Part shown: in pieces, positions 17,377-27,067 of the stretch
How positions within the stretch are numbered: position 1 is the first letter of the stretch
Layout of the letters: each line of letters begins with the position of its first letter
Assembly (NCBI GenBank): GCA_905181785.1
Contig: CAJIZC010000027.1
Coordinates: forward strand, 1 to 40,057
Length of the DNA stretch: 40,057 nucleotides
From: an uncultured Candidatus Poseidoniales archaeon
Lineage (GTDB): Archaea > Thermoplasmatota > Poseidoniia > Poseidoniales > Poseidoniaceae
Direction: 5' to 3'
Notes under the pieces: generated by a model
Told to the model about the DNA's origin: nothing
Seen by the model: the letters and a program-made list of their open reading frames with translations, nothing else
The model's database searches: none
Translations under genes and position numbers: made by a program

Positions 17377-18015
17377 ATGTCGCAGGAAGGCCTCGTTGAA
17401 ACTCTTGGCTCAAGTGGCGATTCTCATTCTGGTTTGAGGACGCCAGAAGATGAACGGAGAGCGGATTTAGCGACCCGGATTTCCCGACGTTTTGAAATTA
17501 AAAACGTTCAGGAAGATGTCTTTGATTTGATCAACAAGAAGGCCTACATAGGCGGTATTTTGTTAGCAGGCCTCGTGTTGTTTTGGTGGGTTTTGATCAC
17601 GGAAGGCAACGATAACATCGCCCTTGCGCCTTCTTTCTTGTTCGCCCTTAACTTTTCCAACGTAGCGATCACAGTCGGAATTTTTGGTTTGCTCTCTTCG
17701 GCTTTCAAATCGTTGAGCAGGGAAAAGGGGCAACTCTTACCTTCACTCGCCTCAGGTGCCATGATCATCGTCTGCGTGTTCTTTATTTTCGAGCCACTTG
17801 TGTACGGCTTTTTCACCGATACACTCACTTCTTCGACAGGAATTTGGCGAACAAGCCGGTTGGTCATCCTGTTTGCTGGCGTCACCTTCTGTTCCACTTT
17901 TTTGGTCGAAGCCTATCTTTTGTTTTGGCTCAAAACCTTCTGCGAAGCGGAAGGCATCAACATCATCGACAACGGCGAACCCGTTTCCATCAATGACGTT
18001 GTTGCGGTTGAATGA
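17377..18015 (+). CDS. Four-helix membrane protein of unknown function
   Basis: 212 aa. The start ATG 17377 is set by AAGGAG at 17366-17371 with 5-nt spacing; the frame extends 10 codons further upstream without support. Residues 1-60 are charged and hydrophilic. About four hydrophobic segments follow (approximately 61-80, 90-112, 125-150, 160-190), and a short soluble tail ends the protein. No family is recognised. The gene shares a short divergent promoter region with folP, and trm56 follows 40 bp downstream on the same strand. Confidence 0.75.
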   Translation: MSQEGLVETLGSSGDSHSGLRTPEDERRADLATRISRRFEIKNVQEDVFDLINKKAYIGGILLAGLVLFWWVLITEGNDNIALAPSFLFALNFSNVAITVGIFGLLSSAFKSLSREKGQLLPSLASGAMIIVCVFFIFEPLVYGFFTDTLTSSTGIWRTSRLVILFAGVTFCSTFLVEAYLLFWLKTFCEAEGINIIDNGEPVSINDVVAVE

Positions 18016-18055
18016 GGACGGTCGCTTTCTTCAAGCATGAATGGGTGGATTGAGC

Positions 18056-18622
18056 ATGGCAGGTGAACGATTGGATGTGCTGCGACTCGGTTACCGGCTT
18101 GGTCGAGACCCACGCATCACCACTCACCTCGCCCTTGTCAGCAGGGCGTTAGGAGCAGATCGTTTCCTTCTTGCCGGTGATCAAGACCCCAAGATGTTTG
18201 AGAACCTTGGTTCGGTTGCAGATCGGTTCGGCACCGGTATGTCCTGTGAGCACATCAAAGGCCCCATGGGATGGTTGCGCCGCTTCGTCGAGGAAGACGC
18301 AGGTGACGGTGAACCAGGTGTCGCAGTTCACCTTACCATGTACGGGGAGCCTTTCCGTCAAGCGATTCCAAGGATCCGCAGGGACCGTCCTTTGGTGGTG
18401 ATTGTTGGCGGCGCTAAGGTGCCTGGGGATGTGTACAAGTACAGCCAATACAACCTGGCAGTCGGCAATCAACCTCATTCGGAAGTTGCAGCATTGGCTC
18501 TCTTTTTGGACGCTTGGCACGGTGAATCTGGCAGTGAGCGCTCCTTCGAAGATGCGCGTCTAATTATCCAGCCGACGGCCAGCGGCAAGCGCGTTCGGGA
18601 TTTGGACCGTGAAGAAGAGTAA
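18056..18622 (+). CDS. tRNA (cytidine-56-2'-O)-methyltransferase aTrm56
   Basis: 188 aa, close to the family length. Family signatures are VLRLGYRLGRDPRITTHLAL at the N-terminus (residues 8-27), VVIVGGAKVPGDVY in the SAM-binding SPOUT core, and YNLAVGNQPHSEVAALALFL near the C-terminus. The enzyme 2'-O-methylates C56 in the T-loop of archaeal tRNAs using S-adenosylmethionine. ATG 18056 is chosen over ATG 18041 because archaeal homologues begin a few residues before the VLRLG block and a weak GGTGG lies 7 nt upstream. This gene is specific to archaea and helps set the lineage. Confidence 0.93.
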   Translation: MAGERLDVLRLGYRLGRDPRITTHLALVSRALGADRFLLAGDQDPKMFENLGSVADRFGTGMSCEHIKGPMGWLRRFVEEDAGDGEPGVAVHLTMYGEPFRQAIPRIRRDRPLVVIVGGAKVPGDVYKYSQYNLAVGNQPHSEVAALALFLDAWHGESGSERSFEDARLIIQPTASGKRVRDLDREEE

Positions 18623-18715
18623 GCACACCCTAACTTTACTCCAGTGGTCCGGTTTCATGGACCATTTTATGAGATGTTGAGCCTCTGTTCCCCTTCCTAT
18701 ACCAACCCAAGCATT

Positions 18716-20050
18716 ATGGGTGTTCGTTTTCGACCAAAACTGATGTCGGAAGTCAATTCTAGTTCCGGCTCCTTCTGCCCGGGCTCAAACCGGCGTGGCG
18801 TTTCCAATCCGCCATCGTTTTTCGACGCTGCTGACGCACTTGCCAATGGCGAGGAAATCCCCCTCGGAGCACAAGGCTCAGGCGTGCTTCTCACGGCAGA
18901 TGGTGGCAGGTACACTGGCACCCTTTTCGGAGCAAAAACACACGGTGAGGGCGAGCTTGTCTTCACCACCGGGATGATGGGGTATCAGGAATCACTCACA
19001 GATCCATCATTTGCAGGCCAAGTCCTCACCTTCACGTACCCACTGATTGGGAATTATGGGATTCACGAAGGTGCGTCTGAATCCGCTGCTGTGTGGCCCC
19101 GCGGTGTCGTTGTTCGCCACGCGATGAGTCAACCTGATCACCGGCACTCAATCGGAACGGTTGATGAATTGCTCCGCTCCCATGGTGTTCCGGGAATTGA
19201 AAACATTGACACCCGTTCAATCACCAAGCGAGTCCGAGAGCTTGGAACGGTGCTTTGTGTGTTTGGTCCGGTGGAAGACGAAGCCATGCTCAACACACGT
19301 CTCAAGGTTCTGATTTCGCCTGATTTGGAAGACCTTGTAAACGAGGTTTCGATCAGTGACCCAGTCGTGCTGAATCCAGGCGCTCTTGATGATTTAAACC
19401 GCCCTCTGCCTCGCCTTGGGGCGTTGGACTGTGGCATCAAGTACAACATTTTGCGAAACTTATGCGAACACTTCGAAGTGGTCTGGTGCCCACCGGAAAC
19501 ACAGTTTTCCACGCTCTCGGAACAGTACGAGATCGACGCATTGTTCTGCTCAAACGGCCCAGGTGACCCTGCGCACCCAGGAAAGGCCACGGCGGCAAGG
19601 GATACATTGGCAGCAGCAGTCCGCGCAGGTATGCCTGTGATGGGCATTTGCCTCGGCCATCAACTGATGGGCTTAGCCTCTGGTCTTCAGACTTACAAGA
19701 TGCGCTACGGCCATCGGGGTGCGAATCAGCCCGTTGTCGATTTGGTGACAGGATCTGTGGCGATCACCAGCCAAAACCATGGTTTTGCGGTGGCAGACCC
19801 TGATGCTGGCATGCTTGCTGCTCACCCCAGTGGTGCATCATCGCCGCTGGGCGAAAACCTCCACGGGGCTGAAGTTCGTGTCCGCTACATCAATGCCAAT
19901 GACAGAACCGTCGAAGGCTTGGACATTGTTGACCATCCTTCATTCACCGTGCAATTCCACCCTGAAGCATGCCCCGGCCCCCACGATGCTGCACCGTTGT
20001 TTGGTCGGTTCAGAAGCATTGTTGATGAACACCTTGGGGGTGGATTTTGA
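18716..20050 (+). CDS. carA: Carbamoyl-phosphate synthase small subunit
   Basis: 444 aa from ATG 18716. CPSase small-subunit domain: GVLLTADGGRYTGTLFGA, then TGMMGYQESLTDPS. The glutaminase domain has GICLGHQLMG with the catalytic Cys (C312) and VQFHPEACPGPHD with H415 and E417. It releases ammonia from glutamine for the large subunit in arginine and pyrimidine synthesis. Usual small subunits are about 360-390 aa; here 50-60 extra polar residues precede the core, and the start is uncertain (ATG 18743 is also possible; the frame opens at 18644). The stop TGA overlaps the carB ATG by one base, so the two subunits are coupled. Confidence 0.95.
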   Translation: MGVRFRPKLMSEVNSSSGSFCPGSNRRGVSNPPSFFDAADALANGEEIPLGAQGSGVLLTADGGRYTGTLFGAKTHGEGELVFTTGMMGYQESLTDPSFAGQVLTFTYPLIGNYGIHEGASESAAVWPRGVVVRHAMSQPDHRHSIGTVDELLRSHGVPGIENIDTRSITKRVRELGTVLCVFGPVEDEAMLNTRLKVLISPDLEDLVNEVSISDPVVLNPGALDDLNRPLPRLGALDCGIKYNILRNLCEHFEVVWCPPETQFSTLSEQYEIDALFCSNGPGDPAHPGKATAARDTLAAAVRAGMPVMGICLGHQLMGLASGLQTYKMRYGHRGANQPVVDLVTGSVAITSQNHGFAVADPDAGMLAAHPSGASSPLGENLHGAEVRVRYINANDRTVEGLDIVDHPSFTVQFHPEACPGPHDAAPLFGRFRSIVDEHLGGGF

Positions 20051-23000
20051 TGCCTCGCCGTGACGACCTCAAAACCATCATGGTGCTTGGCAGCGGCCCG
20101 ATTAAAATCGGTCAAGCGGCAGAGTTTGACTTTTCGGGAAGCCAAGCAGTGCAAGCCCTTCGCGAAGATGGCTACGAAGTCATTCTTGTCAACTCCAACC
20201 CCGCAACCATCCAAAACGATCCGGAGATGGCGGATATAATCTACATCGAACCACTGATTCCAGACACCATCCGAAGGATCATGGAAATCGAAAAACCATG
20301 CGCTCTGTTGGCTGGAATGGGCGGGCAAACCGCCCTCAACATCGCCAGTGAATTGGCGCATGACGGATCTCTGGAACGCTTGGGGGTCGAACTCATTGGT
20401 TCAGATTTGGACGCCATCGATAAAGCGGAAGACCGTGAGTTATTCAACCAGGTTTGTGAATCGATTGGGCTTCCTATCTCTGAAGCAATCGCATGCAATT
20501 CGATGGACCAAGTGCTGGCTGCTGCCGATGAAATAGGCAGTTGGCCTATTCTCATTCGCCCAGCGTTTACCCTTGGTGGGCTTGGCGGAGGTACCGCTTG
20601 GGACCTCGGGCAACTGGTGGAAATAGCGACCCTTGGTCTTCGAAACTCTCGAATCAGTCAAGTCTTGATTGAGGAATCAATCCTTGGATGGCAAGAACTC
20701 GAGTATGAAGTCATGCGAGACGGTGCCGATAACGCAACGATTGTTTGCACGATGGAAAACATTGACCCTATGGGTGTGCATACCGGTGAATCAACTGTTG
20801 TTGCGCCTCTTCAGTCGTTTTCCGATGCGGATCACCAAATTCTACGGGACCAAGCCTTGCGCTTGATACGGGCCCTCAACATCAAGGGCGGCTGCAACGT
20901 ACAATTTGCCTTCAACCAGTTTACTGGTGAAACCAGGGTCATTGAAGTCAACCCCCGCGTCTCACGGTCTTCTGCCCTCGCAAGCAAAGCCACTGGTTAC
21001 CCAATTGCCCGCCTTGCTGCTAAAATCGCAGTGGGCTACACCCTTGATGAACTGCCAAACCCGATCACGGGCGATGGCACAACCGCAGCGTTTGAACCAA
21101 CGCTCGATTACTGCGTGGTGAAGATTCCCCGTTGGCCATTCGATAAGTTCCGTACCGCCGACCGAACCCTTGGCACCTCCATGAAGTCAACCGGGGAAGT
21201 CATGGCAATTGGTCGCAACTTCGAGGAAGCCTTCCTCAAGGCATGGGCGTCGTTGGAACAAGGTTGCGCCCACCCTCGTCCGCTTACACGAGCCGATGAA
21301 TCCGAAGGTGATGGGATGGCAGAACGAGCACTTTCAGAACTTCCAGACAGCACGCTTGTCGAATGGTGCCGGGTCGCTACGGATCGCAGAATGGGGGCGT
21401 TGATTGAAGCATTCCGTCGAAGTTGGTCGGTTGAAAAGGTGCATGAAATCACCCGGATCACTCGATGGTTCCTCTATAGATTCGAGAACATCGCCCAAAC
21501 TGAACGGGCCATCACCAACACCCATGCAACCCCCGCAGAGCTCACAAGAGAGCAACTCAAGGCTTGGAAAAGCCTCGGTTTCAGCGACGCACACATTGCT
21601 GATGCGTTGGCTGGGTTCCCTGCGGCGGGACCTAAATCCTTGCAGCCAGGGTTCAATGAAGAAGCGGTCATGAAGCGCAGGCACAGCCTTGGGCTGCATC
21701 CAAGGTACCGCATGGTCGACTCATGTGCCGCTGAGTTCGCCGCCAAAACGCCCTATTATTACTCAACATACGAGATTGATGATGACGTTGGTGTTGATCT
21801 TCTGCCAAACTTGGAAGAACGAACCAAAGAGCGATTGGTTACCGTCGGGAGCGGCCCGATTCGTATCGGTCAAGGCATTGAATTCGACTATGGTTGCGTC
21901 CATGCAGTGAAGGCGATTCGCGCTGCTGGGAAGGATGCTGTGCTGATTAACAACAATCCTGAAACGGTGTCAACTGACTTTGATACCTCAGATCGTCTTT
22001 ACTTTGAACCACTCACGCTCGAGTACGTCTCCGAGGTGTTGCTGAGGGAGCAGGCTCACGGAATCTTGCTGCAATTCGGCGGTCAAACAGCCATCAACTT
22101 GGCCTTGCCTTTGAATGAACGTTTGCCGTTGCTTAAACCAAAAGGGCTCGACTTGTCAATCATGGGAACTTCTTGTGATGCGGTTGATGAAGCCAGTGAC
22201 AGGGAACGTTTCGAAGCCTTTGCTCAACGGATTGGCTTGCAAATGCCACGCGGCGCTACAGGGACGAGTTCAGACGATGTGCGTGCAGCCGTAGAACACA
22301 TCGGCTTCCCCGTCTTAATTCGTCCATCGTATGTGCTTGGCGGCCGAGGCATGGAAATATTGGCCAACCAACAACAGGTTGACGCCTACCTTTCAGAGGC
22401 TTATCTCGCCCCTGACAAACCCCTGCTGGTGGACGAGTACCTTGGCCATGCCACGGAAATCGATGTTGATGCTGCCGCAGACGGTAAAGAAGTGCTTGTT
22501 GGAGCCATCATGGAACATTTGGAAGAGGCGGGCATCCATTCTGGCGATTCTACATGCTTCATTCCTGCTCAAAACATACCGGAATCGATGCTCAAACGGA
22601 TCGAAGAGCAAACCAAAGCGATCGGCATTGGTCTCAAAATTAAGGGCTGCTATAACATTCAATTTGCTATTCAAGGTGACAAACTCTACACCCTCGAAGT
22701 GAACCCTCGGTCCTCCAGAACCGTACCGTTTGTGGCCAAGGCCACAGGCTTACCAATGGCTCGCATCGCCGCTAACATCACCATTGGCATTCCATTGTCG
22801 CAACAGATCATTCCTCAACGTACATCCGGACAGGTGTGCGTCAAAGCCCCAGTGTTCCCCTTCATCAAGTTGCGAGGCCTTGACCCTGCACCTGGTCCCG
22901 AAATGAAATCAACAGGTGAGGTGTATGGCTCAGATGTATCAGCTGATGTTGCCTATCTGAAAGCCCGTATTGCCACTGAAGTTCCTGTGGCCAGCGAGGG

Positions 23001-23394
23001 TGGAGCCTACCTCACTGTGCGCAACGATGACAAGGATAATTTGGTTCCTATCGCTCAAAACCTCGTGGATCTTGGATTCACCGTGTACGCTACGCCAGGA
23101 ACCTGCGATGTGCTTCGCAGCCACAATGTACCTGCAACCGTGGCTTACCGCATCGCTGACAAAAATCACCCCGACGCTCTTGACTTAATGCGAGAGGGCA
23201 AGGTTTCGTTCATCGTCAACGTGCCAACTGTTTCAGGAGGAGCAGTTCGAGATGGCAACATGATGCGAAGGCTCGCTGTCGAACTGAACATTCCCTTTGT
23301 GACCACACTGCGGGGTGCTTCAATGGAAGTGGCTGCAATGAAAGTTGCTCTGAAGGGTCCATTGGAGCCTCGTCGACTCACCGTACATTACTGA
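20050..23394 (+). CDS. carB: Carbamoyl-phosphate synthase large subunit
   Basis: 1114 aa, slightly longer than the usual 1070. The two homologous ATP-grasp halves each begin with the same signature: GSGPIKIGQAAEFDFSG near residue 15 and GSGPIRIGQGIEFDYGC near 602. Further marks are VILVNSNPATIQ, VNPRVSRSSALASKATGYP in the first half, and VNPRSSRTVPFVAKATGLP in the second. A C-terminal MGS-like regulatory domain (about 970-1100, VPVASEGGAYLTV onward) could bind UMP or ornithine. It makes carbamoyl phosphate from bicarbonate, ATP and ammonia. ATG 20050 is preferred over TTG 20047; it sits in a TGATG overlap with carA. The stop is 3 bp from the convergent gene's stop. Confidence 0.97.
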   Translation: MPRRDDLKTIMVLGSGPIKIGQAAEFDFSGSQAVQALREDGYEVILVNSNPATIQNDPEMADIIYIEPLIPDTIRRIMEIEKPCALLAGMGGQTALNIASELAHDGSLERLGVELIGSDLDAIDKAEDRELFNQVCESIGLPISEAIACNSMDQVLAAADEIGSWPILIRPAFTLGGLGGGTAWDLGQLVEIATLGLRNSRISQVLIEESILGWQELEYEVMRDGADNATIVCTMENIDPMGVHTGESTVVAPLQSFSDADHQILRDQALRLIRALNIKGGCNVQFAFNQFTGETRVIEVNPRVSRSSALASKATGYPIARLAAKIAVGYTLDELPNPITGDGTTAAFEPTLDYCVVKIPRWPFDKFRTADRTLGTSMKSTGEVMAIGRNFEEAFLKAWASLEQGCAHPRPLTRADESEGDGMAERALSELPDSTLVEWCRVATDRRMGALIEAFRRSWSVEKVHEITRITRWFLYRFENIAQTERAITNTHATPAELTREQLKAWKSLGFSDAHIADALAGFPAAGPKSLQPGFNEEAVMKRRHSLGLHPRYRMVDSCAAEFAAKTPYYYSTYEIDDDVGVDLLPNLEERTKERLVTVGSGPIRIGQGIEFDYGCVHAVKAIRAAGKDAVLINNNPETVSTDFDTSDRLYFEPLTLEYVSEVLLREQAHGILLQFGGQTAINLALPLNERLPLLKPKGLDLSIMGTSCDAVDEASDRERFEAFAQRIGLQMPRGATGTSSDDVRAAVEHIGFPVLIRPSYVLGGRGMEILANQQQVDAYLSEAYLAPDKPLLVDEYLGHATEIDVDAAADGKEVLVGAIMEHLEEAGIHSGDSTCFIPAQNIPESMLKRIEEQTKAIGIGLKIKGCYNIQFAIQGDKLYTLEVNPRSSRTVPFVAKATGLPMARIAANITIGIPLSQQIIPQRTSGQVCVKAPVFPFIKLRGLDPAPGPEMKSTGEVYGSDVSADVAYLKARIATEVPVASEGGAYLTVRNDDKDNLVPIAQNLVDLGFTVYATPGTCDVLRSHNVPATVAYRIADKNHPDALDLMREGKVSFIVNVPTVSGGAVRDGNMMRRLAVELNIPFVTTLRGASMEVAAMKVALKGPLEPRRLTVHY

Positions 23395-23397
23395 GCG

Positions 23398-24666
23398 TCA
23401 ACACGCGTCGTAAGCATCGATGATGTACTTTGTAAGTGGACTGGTCCAAGCCAGTTCGCTGATTCCTGCTTCCCCTTCGAGGTCGTAAATGCGAACCACG
23501 TCGCGCACTCGGACGTTTCCATCGCTTGATCGGGCCAAGATGGTTGCCGGCTTGACCGATTTGCCGGTGCCGTGAGGGTCGTATACGGTGTCGAGTGCTT
23601 CTTTGAGGAACCAGTCTGCCTTGCCGCCCGCCTCGCCTTCGTAGGTTTTCTTCACCTTCTTCGGGCCAAACATGCCACTTGACTTCTTCTTCTTGGTCCC
23701 ACCTGCTGCTGCTTTGCTTGCTGCCGCTTTAGTGTTGGATTTGGCCTTCGATGTTTCCTTCTTAGGCTGCTTGGCCCCGGAGTCCGAACTTGCAACGACA
23801 CGGCCCTTGAATTCCTCTTCCATTTCGGAGCGAATTTCCTTTTCCAAATCCTTGCGAATGCTCTTTTCCAGTTGTTCTCGCAACTTGGCTTCGATGACGG
23901 TTGGATCGCCTTTTGTGGCTTTTGCGATTGCATCGTCGCGTTCATCCTTCATGGCTTGCATGACGTTGAGGTAATGCGCTGCGACCTGAATCAATGATGT
24001 TTCCATTGATGCTTCCAATTGCATTGACACAACGGCTCCTGATGAATCGCGCCACTTGCGCCATTGGAGCATGGTGTTTGCGTGAATGTCAGAACCACAT
24101 TTAGGGCAAAAACTTCGCTTTGGGGGTTTCAAGACAGGGATTGCACGCATAGCCTCAGGATCAATACCTTCGTGTTCACCGCTTGCAACATCGTGAATGT
24201 GTGTGGATGCTTCCATCCCGTTGTCCATTGCTTCTCGGAATAAGCCTTCACTGAGGTCGAGTTTTCCGGCTTGAATCAAATCCCAGCCGTTGGTTCCTCG
24301 TACGACCGCACGAACTGCAGCATTTGCCGCTGGTGATTGGCCCCACTCGTGGTTGCCGAAGGCAATTGTCGAAGTTTCCTCGAGTTCAGTTCCAAAAGCA
24401 CCAGCGAGGTCGACGTCCTCGCCTTCAGCTGGTGCTGCGATGCCCAAGAGAATTGGGTTGGAACCATCCTCAACCTTGGCGATCATGTCGAACTTCTCAG
24501 CCATTGAAAGGTCGTCTCGATGCCGAATAACTTCCTTTAGTTGATTCAAATCGTGACCGGTTGCGGTGATTGGTCCTTGACCGGTAAGGTCGTGGCCACA
24601 GGAGAGGCAAAACTTTGCCGCTGCTTCGACACCTGCTTCACAGGTTGGACAGTACACGCCGGCCAT
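23398..24666 (-). CDS. Zinc-ribbon protein with coiled coil and Lys-rich linker
   Basis: 422 aa, no family recognised. A N-terminal zinc ribbon uses C6, C9, C20 and C23 (YCPTC and FCLSCG). A second, apparently half ribbon (FCPKCGSD) lies near residue 187 and lacks an obvious second pair. Residues about 225-290 form a charged, helix-prone coiled coil (KAKLREQLEKSIRKDLEKEI-like). A Lys/Ala-rich low-complexity stretch (about 300-340) follows, then a compact C-terminal domain ending in Cys. The layout suggests a nucleic-acid or ribosome-associated scaffold (inference only). A candidate TATA (TTCAAAAG, near 24686-24694) precedes the start. Confidence 0.7.
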   Translation of the reverse strand: MAGVYCPTCEAGVEAAAKFCLSCGHDLTGQGPITATGHDLNQLKEVIRHRDDLSMAEKFDMIAKVEDGSNPILLGIAAPAEGEDVDLAGAFGTELEETSTIAFGNHEWGQSPAANAAVRAVVRGTNGWDLIQAGKLDLSEGLFREAMDNGMEASTHIHDVASGEHEGIDPEAMRAIPVLKPPKRSFCPKCGSDIHANTMLQWRKWRDSSGAVVSMQLEASMETSLIQVAAHYLNVMQAMKDERDDAIAKATKGDPTVIEAKLREQLEKSIRKDLEKEIRSEMEEEFKGRVVASSDSGAKQPKKETSKAKSNTKAAASKAAAGGTKKKKSSGMFGPKKVKKTYEGEAGGKADWFLKEALDTVYDPHGTGKSVKPATILARSSDGNVRVRDVVRIYDLEGEAGISELAWTSPLTKYIIDAYDAC

Positions 24667-24728
24667 ATTCCGATATGGACGCTTACCTCTTTTGAAGTGT
24701 GATGGTCAAAAGGCTCCAATATGGCCTG

Positions 24729-24734
24729 AAAAAA
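24729..24734 (-). terminator. T-tract terminator candidate after lysS
   Basis: Read on the minus strand, six consecutive T follow GGGTC about 37 bp after the lysS stop. Archaeal RNA polymerase stops at T runs without needing a hairpin. The next gene on this strand starts at 24666, so this may separate the two transcripts. Confidence 0.4.
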
Positions 24735-24770
24735 GACCCAACGCAGAAAACGGAATCGTGCTCGGAGCGG

Positions 24771-26381
24771 TTAGGATTGCTGCAATGTGTTGACGCAATC
24801 ATTCAGCAATGCGCAAATGGTGGCTTGTTCCATTTCGGCTAGAATCGGTGCCAATCGCGGACCCTTTTCTTTGCCCATAAGTGCAGCATACGCTGCTCTA
24901 TATCCTGACTTTGGCGAACAGTCGAGGTCTTTTGCTGCTTGAGGGATTGCAGCGCCGATGTGTTCTGCATCCCAGGTGCAGGTGGCAAGTTTGCTGGCAA
25001 GTGCCTCGAGAACACGTTGTTCTTCATCATCGAGTGTGGCCAATGCTTGGGGGTGAGGTGCTTCGAGCACGCTAATCTTCATTTCCAGAGGGAAATGCTT
25101 GGAGCCGATCCAAGAGCGCATGCGAACCAATCGGTCGATCAGCGCTTGAGTTGGCTCAGCGATGGCCCCAGCCTTGCGAAGGCTGTCCCAAACCCCTTGA
25201 TCTGTGGATTTAGTTTGGGCGAGCAAGGCGAGGTGGCGGAATGTGACCGCAGTTGCTTCAGCGGTTTGCCCTTCCTTGACAACAGCCATCCGCATGGCGC
25301 CTGCAGCATCTTCAATCTGGACGCGCTGGCGGCGGCTCAATTCTTCATCAGCCAGTTCGGTTGAAAAATCACGAGCGGCCAGCCTTTCATATTCATCTGC
25401 TAAATTGACTAAACTCATGCCGGTGTCAAATTCAATGGCCTTGTTGGGTTTGGATTTAGCGACCAAGAGTCGAAGGATTTCAGGGGGGACCAGTTCGAGC
25501 GCTTCAATTGGGCCGATTGTGTTTCCAGCGGAAGAAGACATAGCGCCTTGTCCTTTGAGGCTGATCCACTCATAGGTGAGTGGATGTGGTGGTTCATGGC
25601 CAAGGATTTGAACAATTTCACGACCGGTTGCGTATGAACCGCCGGCAGCACCATGGTCCTTGCCAAAGGGCTCGCAGGTGACGCCAATCCAGCCCCACTT
25701 TGCAGGCCAATCGATTCGCCATGGCAATTTCCCTTCACCCTTTGTGAGGTCGGATGAACCTTCGATTCCATGGGAATCTTTCCAATGCACGAGTGGATAT
25801 TCGTAGCCTGTCACGGTCACACCATCGAGGGAGCCTCTCGAGTCGAGCGGGCTCCAAGGAAACCAATCATCTGCAAGTTCGCGCCCTGAGATTCGCTCAA
25901 TGGCTTCTCGAATGTCCTCTCTTTTGTCACAAGCAATTTTTGATAGAGCGTCGAAACGCCCGTTTTGGTAAGACTCAAGGTTGTCAATGATGCGAGGACG
26001 AACACCAATTTGCTCAAGCGCTTGTAAGAATGGCTTCAAGAAATGGTCGCCATAGGTCCATCCTTCTTTTTCAAACCGGACCCAATCGGGGTTTCCATCT
26101 TGATCAGGTCCTGGAATGGAACCCAACTGATGGCCGACAAATTGTTCATACTCGGGCCCCAGAAAATCATACACCTTGCGCAGTGGATCTGCAGTGTCGA
26201 CAATGAAGACAAACTCGACATCGAGGCCAGCGTTTCGCGCCGCCCGTGCGATCATGTCGCCCGTTAAGATTTCACGCAGGTGGCCGATGTGAAATTCACC
26301 GCTCGGTGTGATGCCGGTGGAAACAATATGCTTTGCACCCTTGTGGCTCAAAGCGTTCGCCGCAACATCAGCCCAGTGCAT
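24771..26381 (-). CDS. lysS: Lysyl-tRNA synthetase, class I
   Basis: 536 aa, normal for archaeal class I LysRS. The HIGH motif is at residues 31-34 in ITPSGEFHIGHLRE, and the KMSKS equivalent is GAMSSSAGNTIG near residue 280. It charges tRNA-Lys with lysine using ATP. Class I LysRS is found in most archaea and few bacteria, so this supports the archaeal origin. The ATG follows a GAGGTG site 5 nt upstream. It lies 9 bp after the HTH-PRTase regulator gene on the same strand and is probably in one transcript with it. Confidence 0.97.
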   Translation of the reverse strand: MHWADVAANALSHKGAKHIVSTGITPSGEFHIGHLREILTGDMIARAARNAGLDVEFVFIVDTADPLRKVYDFLGPEYEQFVGHQLGSIPGPDQDGNPDWVRFEKEGWTYGDHFLKPFLQALEQIGVRPRIIDNLESYQNGRFDALSKIACDKREDIREAIERISGRELADDWFPWSPLDSRGSLDGVTVTGYEYPLVHWKDSHGIEGSSDLTKGEGKLPWRIDWPAKWGWIGVTCEPFGKDHGAAGGSYATGREIVQILGHEPPHPLTYEWISLKGQGAMSSSAGNTIGPIEALELVPPEILRLLVAKSKPNKAIEFDTGMSLVNLADEYERLAARDFSTELADEELSRRQRVQIEDAAGAMRMAVVKEGQTAEATAVTFRHLALLAQTKSTDQGVWDSLRKAGAIAEPTQALIDRLVRMRSWIGSKHFPLEMKISVLEAPHPQALATLDDEEQRVLEALASKLATCTWDAEHIGAAIPQAAKDLDCSPKSGYRAAYAALMGKEKGPRLAPILAEMEQATICALLNDCVNTLQQS

Positions 26382-26390
26382 GTTTACACC

Positions 26391-26975
26391 TCAAACTGGG
26401 ACGGCTCGGATGATGCCACGCAGTGGTACACCCTCGATTTCATTGCGGGTTGTTTTGTTGACGAGTACAACCGCCAATCCGACATCACCGCCAACGGCGC
26501 GAATGGCTTCAATGGTCTTGCCCATGGTGACTCCAGATGAGAGCACGTCATCAACAATGACGACTTTTTTGCCTGAGACTTTACCGTATTTGTTCGAGAG
26601 AACTCCTTGCCCTTCAGCGCCTTCGACGTTCCGGAAAATGGTAAATTCAGCGCCGAGGTTTCGTGCCACTTCATGGGCGAAAGCGATGCCGTTGATTGAG
26701 ATGCCTACGATGGTGTCGATGTCTTCGAGGCCGAGTTCTTCGTCTGCCACATCTGCCATGATGGTTCCAACGGCGGCAATTCGCTCGGGCCGTACACCAA
26801 TGCTCCGCCAACCAATTCTGACGTCCGTTGGGCGATCTTCGGTGCTGCCTTCCGCAAGCAACCAAGAAATGGTATCTTGTGAAAGCGACAGTTCATCAGC
26901 AATCTGCTGTGAATTCAGTCCTTCTTTTCGCATGCCAAAGGCTTGTGCTCTGAGTTCTTCGATGCTCAAAACCAT
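26391..26975 (-). CDS. HTH-phosphoribosyltransferase regulator, GfcR/PyrE-like
   Basis: 194 aa. Residues 1-40 form a helix-turn-helix (SIEELRAQAFGMRKEG, then QQIADELSLSQDTISWLL). A type I phosphoribosyltransferase domain follows, with the PRPP loop KVVIVDDVLSSGVTMGKT at about 137-154. This fusion is the archaeal orotate-PRTase-like transcription factor family. In haloarchaea GfcR controls glycolytic genes, and other archaea have related regulators of purine or pyrimidine genes. Whether this one binds orotate, PRPP or a nucleotide is not visible. ATG 26984 is an alternative start. It is divergent from the aIF2-beta gene and upstream of lysS. Confidence 0.88.
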   Translation of the reverse strand: MVLSIEELRAQAFGMRKEGLNSQQIADELSLSQDTISWLLAEGSTEDRPTDVRIGWRSIGVRPERIAAVGTIMADVADEELGLEDIDTIVGISINGIAFAHEVARNLGAEFTIFRNVEGAEGQGVLSNKYGKVSGKKVVIVDDVLSSGVTMGKTIEAIRAVGGDVGLAVVLVNKTTRNEIEGVPLRGIIRAVPV

Positions 26976-27067
26976 AGTTCTCATGCAGCGGTGGAGCCCC
27001 AACCTCATCAATCCTTTGCCCGTAAGGTTCCGATGGCTTCAAGAAAGAGAGGCACAGGCCTTTACTC

